Source: Bacteroidales bacterium (GTDB taxonomy: Bacteria > Bacteroidota > Bacteroidia > Bacteroidales > Paludibacteraceae). Taken from it: DNA of 9,229 nt. The notes beneath the pieces were generated by a model. That model saw only the letters and a program-made list of their open reading frames with translations, did not search any database and had not been told where the DNA came from. The stretch covers positions 1 to 9,229 of the forward strand of contig CAAFXN010000124.1 of the NCBI GenBank assembly GCA_900766775.1. Reading direction: 5' to 3'. The translations under genes were made by a program, and so were the position numbers. Of the stretch, positions 1 through 5,337 are shown piece after piece (the first letter of the stretch is position 1; each line of letters starts with the position of its first letter).

Positions 1-236
1 CGCTCATCTACAACAGCCACGGAATCCAACTCGTTGAGCACGAGTCGTTTGAGAGCCGCGAGCAGGCTATCCTGTCCGGCAGCGACATCCACAACCGCAC
101 CCTGCTCGAGGACTTCAGCCGCCACCGTATCCGCGTGCGCGACACCGACCGCGGAAAAGAACTCCAACAGCAGATAACCAACCTCCAACACCTCCTCGCC
201 GCCTACCAAGCCGGCATCATCAAAGAGAAGAGTTGA
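1..236 (+). CDS. fbp: Fructose-1,6-bisphosphatase class III, C-terminal fragment
   Basis: Only the last 77 residues are present, read in frame from position 3 to a TGA at 234-236; the start lies left of the window. The peptide opens LIYNSHGIQLVEHESF, continues through RIRVRDTDRGKELQQQI and ends AYQAGIIKEKS. This is the conserved tail of class III (Bacillus/Bacteroides type) fructose-1,6-bisphosphatases: the YNS-G-x-L strand, then RV(R/K)DTD-GK, then a terminal helix rich in Leu and Gln. The enzyme hydrolyses fructose-1,6-bisphosphate to fructose-6-phosphate in gluconeogenesis and is cytosolic. The metal-binding catalytic residues are outside the window, so activity cannot be judged. It converges on the minus-strand ATPase gene. 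The family call rests on recalled family sequence, not a search. Confidence 0.85.
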   Translation, partial: LIYNSHGIQLVEHESFESREQAILSGSDIHNRTLLEDFSRHRIRVRDTDRGKELQQQITNLQHLLAAYQAGIIKEKS

Positions 237-259
237 GCCGCCTGGCTTAACTCTTTTTT
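228..259 (+). terminator. Rho-independent terminator of fbp, overlapping its stop codon
   Basis: Arms AAGAGTTGAGCC (228-239) and GGCTTAACTCTT (244-255) form a 12-bp stem with one G-U pair and a 4-nt loop. A T-run extends to 259. The TGA stop at 234-236 lies inside the left arm, so the terminator shares sequence with the last codons. Confidence 0.85.
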
Positions 260-300
260 ATTCGTTCGACTTTGAGTAATCAGAAAGAATACTACATGTC

Positions 301-358
301 GCAAAGAGGTATCGCCTATACATACAAACGAGCCCTCTTTGCTTTCACCCTTTGCTTT
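301..358. repeat. Inverted repeat and short tandem repeat between convergent genes
   Basis: GCAAAGAGG (301-309) and CCTCTTTGC (334-342) are exact reverse complements with a 24-nt loop. The right arm also lies in a two-copy imperfect 13-bp tandem repeat, CCCTCTTTGCTTT (333-345) and CACCCTTTGCTTT (346-358), 11 of 13 identical. It lies 3' of the minus-strand ATPase and could help end its transcript, but there is no T-run, so its function is unknown. Confidence 0.35.
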
Positions 359-379
359 ATTTGGTGATTGAGACGCGGG

Positions 380-1636
380 TTAATCAAGAGCGTTTGGTTT
401 GAGAAGGAAATCTTCCATGCTCACAATCTCAACCCCTTCATCATCAATCCAACCACGTTGGAAATCATTACCAAGAATAATAATCTTGCGGAAATGGTCC
501 GGGATATTTACCAACGGACGTTGCTCTTTCTCTGTCTTTTCCCTGTCTTGAAGCACAAATGCAGATTGGATATACATTCTTTGAGGCGGATTATTCACCA
601 CAAAGTCCACCTCCAAATTCTTCCGTAATCGCTTGCCTTCAGGGGTCGTTTCCCAGACTTCTACCTGACCTACGTCCACGCTACACCCGCGCTGACACAA
701 CTCGTTATAGATGACATTCTCCATAATATGCGTATCTTCCTGCTGGCGGAAGTTAATCAGCATATTGCGGATTCCCAAGTCTTCAAAGTAGTACTTTGAT
801 GCAGAACCAATATATTTGCGTCCTTTGACATCGTATCGCTGCGCTTCGCTGATGATAAAAGCATCTTGCAAGTGCTCTAAATAGTTCTCTATAGTTGCCG
901 GTGCAATGGTAAGTTTCTCCCCCGACATAAAGGTGTTGACGATGTTATTCGGATTGGTACAAGAACCAATGCTGGAAGCCAACACTTGAATCAATTTGCG
1001 CATTCCCTCCGGATTGCGTAAGTGATTACGCTCAATTACATCTTTTAGATATGTTGTCTCAAACACGGATTGCAAATACTGTTTTTTCTCAACCTCCGTA
1101 GTCAAAAGTGCGACATGAGGCAGACCGCCATATCGATAATAGTCATATAGTGCTTTCCGATAGTCGCCGCCAACGCCCTCGAAATACTCAGCGAAACTCA
1201 GCGGATGAACACGTATCTCCCATCCGCGACCACGGAACTCGGTTACTACATCTTTGCTCAGGAACTTGCTATTACTGCCCGATACGTAGGTTTCCACATT
1301 CTGCTTGTGGGTCATACTAAGCAGCACACTCACAAAATCATCGACCAACTGAACTTCATCCAATATAACATAGTTCTTCTTCCCGTCTTTCACAATATGG
1401 CTGCTGATATAATCCAGCAATCTATCCGGATTGAGCAGTTTCTTATTCTCCCGTTCATCCAATGCTAAACCAATGATATGGTCTTCCTGTACACCTTGCG
1501 AAAGAAGGTAGTTCCGAAAGATATTAAAAAGCAGATAAGACTTTCCACATCGACGAATACCGGTAACAATCTTAATCATCCCGTTACCATCTGCACGAAC
1601 CAGTTTCTGAAGGTACGATTTACGCGAAAATTCCAT
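380..1636 (-). CDS. AAA_14-type ATPase with C-terminal DUF4143 domain
   Basis: This 418-residue protein (stop TAA at 380-382) is predicted to be a cytosolic P-loop ATPase. The Walker A motif GIRRCGKS is at residues 26-33 and the Walker B-like YVILDEVQ at 89-96. A sensor-like strand with SGSNSKFLS is at about 119-127. The C-terminal part carries the DUF4143 hallmarks KYYFEDLGIRN (281-291), ENVIYNEL (306-313) and EVDFVV (342-347), the last resembling the core of a nuclease-like fold. The 418-residue length fits the family. The ATG at 1634-1636 is chosen because the reading frame can be extended to a TTG at 1706-1708, but that TTG is the -33 box of a promoter whose start site falls near 1671. 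The leader is A/T-rich with no Shine-Dalgarno. The gene is visibly AT-richer than its neighbours. The family is widespread in Bacteroidota and its physiological role is unknown; no partner gene is adjacent. Confidence 0.88.
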   Translation of the reverse strand: MEFSRKSYLQKLVRADGNGMIKIVTGIRRCGKSYLLFNIFRNYLLSQGVQEDHIIGLALDERENKKLLNPDRLLDYISSHIVKDGKKNYVILDEVQLVDDFVSVLLSMTHKQNVETYVSGSNSKFLSKDVVTEFRGRGWEIRVHPLSFAEYFEGVGGDYRKALYDYYRYGGLPHVALLTTEVEKKQYLQSVFETTYLKDVIERNHLRNPEGMRKLIQVLASSIGSCTNPNNIVNTFMSGEKLTIAPATIENYLEHLQDAFIISEAQRYDVKGRKYIGSASKYYFEDLGIRNMLINFRQQEDTHIMENVIYNELCQRGCSVDVGQVEVWETTPEGKRLRKNLEVDFVVNNPPQRMYIQSAFVLQDREKTEKEQRPLVNIPDHFRKIIILGNDFQRGWIDDEGVEIVSMEDFLLKPNALD

Positions 1637-1648
1637 TTTTACGTTAAA

Positions 1649-1786
1649 TTTTTGTGATATGCAACTAAAATTTGACGCAAAAGTACTGCTTTTTTTTGAT
1701 ATATGCAATTTTTTCTTTCAATAAAAATGCTATTTTATTTCATTTTTTTGTGATTCTGCACATTTTTTTGATATAAAACAGCAAAA
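1649..1786. repeat. Repeated T-tract/GATATGCA motif around the ATPase promoter
   Basis: Related blocks occur four times on the plus strand. TTTTTGTGATATGCAA is at 1649-1664, between start site and ATG. TTTTTTTGATATATGCAA is at 1691-1708, covering the -33 box. TTTTTTTGTGATTCTGCA is at 1743-1760. A weaker copy beginning TTTTTTTGATATAAAAC starts at 1763. Read on the minus strand the core is TTGCATAT(A)TCA plus an A-tract. They could be operator sites or simply promoter-like A-tract sequence; no regulator is identified. Confidence 0.4.
1678..1708 (-). promoter_or_regulatory. Bacteroidota-type promoter of the ATPase gene
   Basis: On the minus strand a TTG at 1708-1706 (-33 element) is followed by a 20-nt A-rich spacer and TACTTTTG at 1685-1678, matching the phylum's TAnnTTTG -7 consensus. 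The implied start site, near 1671, leaves about 35 nt of leader before the ATG at 1636. Confidence 0.75.
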
Positions 1787-1858
1787 TAACGGTTCCGTAA
1801 TTTTGAAGATACTGACATAGCGCATTCTCTGCTGGCTCACTGCAAACAAGACACATTC

Positions 1859-1991
1859 AAAATTGTACGATTTTTAAGATTCACCCTGCCGCGACCTTCT
1901 CGGGTCTTTTTCGCGGGTCGACCGCGGGTCTCCCGCGGGTCGGAAACCAGAGCAAACCACCCCGAAAATGTACTATTATTAAGATTTACCC
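1859..1991. repeat. Direct-repeat pair (about 28 bp) enclosing a GC-rich spacer
   Basis: Copy 1 (1859-1886) reads AAAATTGTACGA then TTTTTAAGATTCACCC. Copy 2 (1965-1991) reads AAAATGTACTAT then TATTAAGATTTACCC. They differ by one indel and a few substitutions and start 106 nt apart in the same orientation. The 78 nt between them are much richer in G+C and contain the CGCGGGTC array. This resembles a dispersed intergenic repeat family; whether other copies exist cannot be seen here. Confidence 0.6.
1901..1944 (+). repeat. CGCGGGTC tandem array with 11-bp period
   Basis: CGCGGGTC occurs at 1912-1919, 1923-1930 and 1934-1941, an exact 11-bp spacing. A degenerate CGGGTC copy lies 13 bp upstream at 1901-1906. 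A GGTCGACC palindrome spans the first and second full units. Function unknown. Confidence 0.65.
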
Positions 1992-2019
1992 ATACAGTGA
2001 CCTCCCCGCCCTCCCCAAC

Positions 2020-2062
2020 AAAAAAAGTGGCTGTCTAACTCTTCTTGTTAGACAGCCACTTT
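2020..2062 (-). terminator. Strong terminator for the 2266-3051 gene, possibly bidirectional
   Basis: AAAGTGGCTGTCTAAC (2024-2039) and GTTAGACAGCCACTTT (2047-2062) form a perfect 16-bp stem with a 7-nt loop. On the minus strand the stem is followed by seven T residues (complement of A 2020-2026). It lies about 200 nt past the hypothetical gene's stop, so that transcript would have a long 3' UTR. On the plus strand the stem is followed by AATATT, a weaker exit signal. Confidence 0.8.
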
Positions 2063-2107
2063 AATATTAGGTAATGATATAAGAGTTGACCTAAGTTCTT
2101 TATCAAG

Positions 2108-2131
2108 CATAAGCCCCAACGGGGCGACATA
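2108..2131. repeat. REP-like hairpin repeat, copy 1
   Basis: CATAAGCCCCAACGGGGCGACATA is split into a GCCCC/GGGGC stem (2113-2117/2121-2125) with an AAC loop, flanked by CATAA and GACATA. It is the same length as copy 2 at 2177-2200, with identical flanks. Confidence 0.65.
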
Positions 2132-2137
2132 GATTAG

Positions 2138-2157
2138 CGTAGGGGCGAGCCCCTACG
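2138..2157. repeat. Perfect palindrome between the REP-like copies
   Basis: CGTAGGGGC and GCCCCTACG are exact reverse complements separated by GA, giving a 9-bp hairpin. A GTAG tetranucleotide sits near the foot of the stem. This recalls REP sequences processed by RAYT-type transposases, but the resemblance is only suggestive. Confidence 0.55.
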
Positions 2158-2176
2158 TAAAAGGGAGAACCTTAAA

Positions 2177-2200
2177 CATAAGCCCTGTAAGGGCGACATA
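2177..2200. repeat. REP-like hairpin repeat, copy 2
   Basis: CATAAGCCCTGTAAGGGCGACATA forms a GCCCT/AGGGC stem (2182-2186/2190-2194) with a GTA loop. Relative to copy 1 the loop-closing pair changes from C-G to T-A on both sides, preserving pairing. Confidence 0.65.
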
Positions 2201-2265
2201 ACTCAATTTTGAATCGCTGGGTCAACATGTATATCATTGCCTTAATATAAACGTATGCCCACCCA

Positions 2266-3051
2266 TCAGAAGTGCAGCGCCATGCCTACCCCGTTGCCTG
2301 AGACTTGGAAGTTCAGACTTACTTGCGAATCTGCGTGCGGCGTAGCGATATGCTGCTGCTCGAGGTAGCAGGCGTTATAGACCTCGTGGGAGTTCTTGCG
2401 GCGGTGCTGACCGACAGACAACATCGGGATAGATGCCACGGTGAGTGCGCTACCCGCTGCCATGAGGATGATACCCGCATACTCCATGCCAATACCATAG
2501 TACGCCTGCGGTTGGTCCACCATCGACTTACTCTGCAACACGATACCCACACCCCAAACGGGTGCACCGAGGACCAGTCCCGCCATACCGGAGCCAAAGA
2601 AACGCCAACCCAGCGACCAGAGATGGTCGGCTTTCTGGTAACTCTGCCACGCCTCGGGGCAGTTGTGCGCAATGAAACGCAAATAGGCATCCTCACTCAG
2701 TTTGGTCGTAACGCCGGAGGCATTCAGGAAATAGTCGCCATCCTGCTTCGTGATAGCCCCCGGGAGGATAGGGTGCGCCTCCAAGATGGGGTCGGTCTCA
2801 GGTTGCACACACGGATTGCCGAAGACCAGCACCTTGCCGTTTTCCAATAGTATGGTTACCACGTCCTCTTTCGGAATAGTGAAGAGACGGCTGTCCTGCA
2901 CATCATACAACCTGTAGGAGATTTCTTTCTCTCCCACTTCAATCACGGTGGCATTGATACGGTTCGCCCCCGTAGTGATAATCACATCCTGCGCCCGCAG
3001 CAGCGGCAGGCTCAGCAGGCATCCGACCAGCAAAACAAATAAACGCTTCAT
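2266..3051 (-). CDS. Hypothetical secreted or envelope-anchored protein
   Basis: This 261-residue protein starts with a signal peptide (MKRLFVLLVG, hydrophobic to about 18, likely cleavage after LRA at 20). Residues 21-80 form a beta-rich segment (DVIITTGANRINATVIEVG, then FTIPKEDVVTILLENGKV). This resembles a recurrent Bacteroidota periplasmic module in which such a segment precedes a membrane-anchored tail. Residues 129-150 contain NCPEAWQSYQKADHLWSLGW. Two glycine-rich hydrophobic segments follow, about 148-172 and 189-214, then a basic QHRRKN stretch and a Tyr/Asn-rich tail. The last residues end in Phe. Start ATG 3049-3051 lies 13 nt after the UbiA stop and lacks a Shine-Dalgarno, so the two genes look co-transcribed. 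No function is recognised; a role at the cell envelope is inferred from the signal peptide and membrane segments only. Confidence 0.8.
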   Translation of the reverse strand: MKRLFVLLVGCLLSLPLLRAQDVIITTGANRINATVIEVGEKEISYRLYDVQDSRLFTIPKEDVVTILLENGKVLVFGNPCVQPETDPILEAHPILPGAITKQDGDYFLNASGVTTKLSEDAYLRFIAHNCPEAWQSYQKADHLWSLGWRFFGSGMAGLVLGAPVWGVGIVLQSKSMVDQPQAYYGIGMEYAGIILMAAGSALTVASIPMLSVGQHRRKNSHEVYNACYLEQQHIATPHADSQVSLNFQVSGNGVGMALHF

Positions 3052-3064
3052 ATTTAATTAAGAA

Positions 3065-4120
3065 TTATGAATTAAGTAGTAAGAGGGCAATATGTACTAT
3101 CATTAAGATGAGGCAGAAGAAGGTGCAGATATTGCGGGCGAGAATCCAACGGAAGAGGAACCAGTCCATACCCGCTTCCACATACGCCTGCCAGTTGCCC
3201 ATCGGACCCATCCACCACTGCGGCATGTCTCGCCGCGGCAGGTTGTTCACGAAACGGTGGGTGGAGCGAATGAGGAAGACCGACATCGGCAGCGTGAGCA
3301 ACGTGAGCAGATACCACGGGCTCCACCACTGCAAAGCAATCCCGACACCTAAGAGCACGAAAGGCACTATCGCAAAGACCGCTATGAAGAACAACATCCG
3401 GAAGTTACCGCTCGGGCGGATGCTCCCGTCTCGCCGTTCGTTGAGCAGGCGGGCAAAGGTCATCTTGCCGAGCGTGGCATCGGCGTTGACCTCCATCACG
3501 GAGTGGACATAGACGATGTTGATAACCAGACATCCGACCGCCACTCCCGCCGCCAACATCTGCCACGAGAAGAGTTGCCCCGTCATCGCTGCCTGCACGC
3601 CCAGCATATTGAGCGGACCGAAGATGAGTCCTATCACCAGTTCGCCCAAGCCGTGAAATCCCAATTCAAGCGGCTTGCCGGAGTACTCCAATCCGAAGAA
3701 CAGCCCCAGCGCGGCGTAGAGCACAATGCCCATCGCCGCTTGCCAGCCGTGGAGGAGCCACTGCGCCACCAGCACCACCAAGCCCATGAGAGACGCGAAG
3801 CCCAAGAAACAGCAAATGGCTATGCCCAACTGCTGCAAGGTGGCTTCGCCGGAGAGCAGGTAGTGGCACTTCTCCATACGGGCACGGACACTGGTGCTGC
3901 ATATCTCCGAACGCACGCGAGAGTCGTGCTTGAAATCGAAATAATCATCAGCAAGGTTCATCCCGAGGTGGGCGGCACACACACCCAACAGCACGGGCAG
4001 CGCCAGCCACCACACAAAACTCTCCTGCCCTATGCAGAGCACCATCGCCGTCAAGCAAGGCAACGCTGACTGCGGCAATGCAATCTTCCTGCTATTATCT
4101 AACCAAAACCGAAAACGCAT
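3065..4120 (-). CDS. UbiA-family prenyltransferase (MenA-like)
   Basis: This 351-residue polytopic membrane protein has about eight or nine hydrophobic helices. The first UbiA aspartate motif appears as NLADDYFDF (55-63), the N-x-x-D-D-x-x-x-D site that binds Mg-prenyl diphosphate. The YSGKPLELGFHGLGELVIG segment (146-164) matches the corresponding conserved loop and helix in MenA proteins. The second motif is divergent: EVNADATLGKMT (210-221) keeps E-x3-D and GK-T where MenA has NN-RD-x3-D. The family transfers a polyprenyl chain to an aromatic or other acceptor; menaquinone synthesis is the closest known example. The weak second motif and 351-residue length, longer than typical MenA (around 300), leave the substrate open. 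Start ATG 4118-4120 follows a good promoter by about 40 nt. It leads an apparent operon with the downstream envelope protein. Confidence 0.82.
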   Translation of the reverse strand: MRFRFWLDNSRKIALPQSALPCLTAMVLCIGQESFVWWLALPVLLGVCAAHLGMNLADDYFDFKHDSRVRSEICSTSVRARMEKCHYLLSGEATLQQLGIAICCFLGFASLMGLVVLVAQWLLHGWQAAMGIVLYAALGLFFGLEYSGKPLELGFHGLGELVIGLIFGPLNMLGVQAAMTGQLFSWQMLAAGVAVGCLVINIVYVHSVMEVNADATLGKMTFARLLNERRDGSIRPSGNFRMLFFIAVFAIVPFVLLGVGIALQWWSPWYLLTLLTLPMSVFLIRSTHRFVNNLPRRDMPQWWMGPMGNWQAYVEAGMDWFLFRWILARNICTFFCLILMIVHIALLLLNS

Positions 4121-4165
4121 ACGTATAGTGCATTAAAAAATGTAAGTACTAACTCATTTCGCCTG

Positions 4166-4196
4166 CAAAGGTACGGATATTTTTTTGATTATGCAA
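4166..4196 (-). promoter_or_regulatory. Bacteroidota-type promoter of the UbiA operon
   Basis: On the minus strand TTG at 4196-4194, a 20-nt A-rich spacer and TACCTTTG at 4173-4166 make a near-ideal TTG/TAnnTTTG promoter. The start site is expected near 4160, giving a roughly 40-nt leader. The TTGCATAATCAAAAAAA block closely matches the same part of the ATPase promoter. Confidence 0.8.
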
Positions 4197-4254
4197 GTGT
4201 GCAGCGCAATTTTTATAGCAATGCGATAAAATTGTATACGCAAGATACAAAATA

Positions 4255-4283
4255 AGACTGCTCGGCGCTGTGCCGAGCAGTCT
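4255..4283 (-). terminator. Terminator of the SusCDE-like operon
   Basis: AGACTGCTCGGC (4255-4266) and GCCGAGCAGTCT (4272-4283) pair perfectly over 12 bp with a 5-nt loop. On the minus strand the stem is followed by TATTTTG. It lies 28 nt past the lipoprotein stop codon. Confidence 0.8.
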
Positions 4284-4310
4284 GTTAGAAGAACTTATGG
4301 TATGTTCTGA

Positions 4311-5204
4311 TTATTTTGCGGGAGCGGGGAAAGTAAAGCCATCGTAGGAAGCGACGCCATCCTTTACTACGTCAACCGACAGAGGCACATTCTCGCCATT
4401 AGCCCAAGTTTGACCGGTCTCGCCTTGTACGAACACCTTGAAGCAGAAGTAGTCAGGAACTTCAGCCTCATATTCGTAAACAACAGCGGTAGCATTATCG
4501 CTAATTTGTTTCATCACGCGTTTGCTGTCGCCCCAAGATTCCTCTACAAAGTTACCGGTCAGCACTACATCTCCAGCAGGGATAGGCAGGGTATCAATCT
4601 TGTTGAGGGTGATTTGGAACTTGTAAGCACCAGCGGGCATAAATACTACGCTCGGGTCAACAGACCAACCCTTTACTTCGAAGAAGACAACTGAGTTATC
4701 GGCATCTCCCATTTTTTGGTTGTCTTTGTTGAAGTCGCTTTCGTCAGCGGGTTCGTTGTCAATCATCACGCGCATACCGGTCGGTTCAACAGCCCAAGCA
4801 GTATATTCGCTGCCATCTGCTTTTTTGCAAATAGGCAAGAATTTGAATTCTGCACTTGCATCAAAAGCAACCGTAATCTGCCACCAAGTTTTGGTACCTT
4901 CTACGCGAGTGAAACGATACAAAGAGGGGTCAGCCACCTCATGAATCATCTTCCAAGAGTCAGCGAATCCACCAACGAGCCATACACCATTAGTTGTGTT
5001 CTCAGGTACGCGCACTGCGATAGTTACTTTGCCTGCTCCGGGGGTAGCCAATTCGGGCATGTCTTCGATAGTAGGTTCTTCTACTACCGTGGTGTCTTGA
5101 CCGTTACCACCATTGTTGTCATCGGCAGGATTTTTGGGTTCGCAACCCACCATAGCAAGTGCTGCAACGAGCATACCTGCCAGCATAAATTTGTTTGCTT
5201 TCAT
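4311..5204 (-). CDS. SusE/SusF-like outer-membrane lipoprotein with two carbohydrate-binding-like domains
   Basis: This 297-residue protein has a type II signal peptide ending in the lipobox LAMVGC, with lipidated Cys21. An Asp/Asn/Gly-rich linker follows (CEPKNPADDNNGGNGQD); its acidic residues fit the Bacteroidota surface-export signal. Two similar beta-sandwich units follow. One is at about 58-150, with VWLVGGFADSW and, later, WQITVAFDASAEFKFLP. The other is at about 190-290, with VVLTGNFVEESWGD and YEYEAEVPDYFCFKVF. Both show the V-x-L-x-G-x-F...W signature of starch-binding SusE/SusF modules. It probably holds glycan at the cell surface next to SusC/SusD. It is third in the operon, 133 nt after susD, and is followed by the operon terminator. 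The carbohydrate specificity is not visible, and the domain assignment is by pattern, not search. Confidence 0.75.
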   Translation of the reverse strand: MKANKFMLAGMLVAALAMVGCEPKNPADDNNGGNGQDTTVVEEPTIEDMPELATPGAGKVTIAVRVPENTTNGVWLVGGFADSWKMIHEVADPSLYRFTRVEGTKTWWQITVAFDASAEFKFLPICKKADGSEYTAWAVEPTGMRVMIDNEPADESDFNKDNQKMGDADNSVVFFEVKGWSVDPSVVFMPAGAYKFQITLNKIDTLPIPAGDVVLTGNFVEESWGDSKRVMKQISDNATAVVYEYEAEVPDYFCFKVFVQGETGQTWANGENVPLSVDVVKDGVASYDGFTFPAPAK

Positions 5205-5251
5205 TTGTTTGAAAAATTTTGTTAGTTAATAATTGATTGTTGATTAAAATA

Positions 5252-5326
5252 GTATATTCCGTTGGTTACTACCAATATATGGTATATCCGTTCGGTATCA
5301 TTTTTAATTTAGCCCCGCCTTCGGGG
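5252..5326 (-). promoter_or_regulatory. Structured susD-lipoprotein gene junction: hairpin, palindrome and direct repeats
   Basis: On the minus strand a CCCCG-AAGG-CGGGG hairpin (5313-5326) lies just past the susD stop with no T-run. Downstream are a TACCA/TGGTA inverted repeat (5270-5284) and two imperfect direct repeats, GTATATTCCGTTGGTTAC (5252-5269) and GTATATCCGTTCGGTATC (5282-5299), 30 nt apart. These may set the relative amount of the distal lipoprotein. No TAnnTTTG promoter was found here. Confidence 0.35.
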
Positions 5327-5337
5327 TGTGTAATAGG

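Larger units (their letters stand above)
2061..2250. mobile_element. Candidate MITE-like element: long inverted repeat with three internal hairpins
   Basis: The left arm (2061-2091) and right arm (2220-2250) are imperfect reverse complements. Seven exact pairs (GGTCAAC) are followed by three mismatches, nine exact pairs (TATATCATT), a G-T pair, CCT, a one-base bulge and AATAT. The 128-nt interior carries REP-like hairpins at 2108-2131 and 2177-2200 and a palindrome at 2138-2157, and has no coding potential. Its position, exactly between a stop codon and that gene's terminator, would suit either a non-autonomous mobile element inserted in a 3' UTR or a structured 3' UTR. No clear target-site duplication was found. 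Confidence 0.45.
1709..2265. other. Repeat-rich gene-free region (557 nt)
   Basis: No convincing protein or tRNA/rRNA gene was found on either strand. From left to right it holds the AT-rich upstream region of the ATPase gene, a pair of direct repeats around a GC-rich 11-bp tandem array (1859-1991), the terminator of the 2266-3051 gene (2020-2062), and an inverted-repeat element with internal hairpins (2061-2250). Positions about 1787-1858 show nothing recognisable. Confidence 0.7.

Noticed and set aside
1859..1991. CRISPR array
   Set aside because: There are only two imperfect repeat copies, the single spacer is a GC-rich tandem repeat of 78 nt, and no cas gene is nearby.
2024..2062. Insertion-sequence terminal inverted repeats
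   Set aside because: The 16-bp stem has a 7-nt loop and a T-run on the minus strand, which is terminator geometry, and no transposase gene lies within the window.
2305..2850. Plus-strand open frame of 181 codons
   Set aside because: Antisense to the signal-peptide-bearing protein at 2266-3051; the translation is Arg/His-rich without domain features.
3055..3080. Palindromic AATT-rich stretch between UbiA and the next gene as an operator
   Set aside because: The 13-nt gap is simple A/T sequence overlapping the stop codon, and similar stretches are common before start codons in AT-rich leaders; there is nothing specific to support an operator.
3503..4069. Plus-strand open frame of 188 codons
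   Set aside because: Antisense to the UbiA gene; the translation is His/Gln/Arg-rich, typical of a complementary-strand shadow of a membrane-protein gene.
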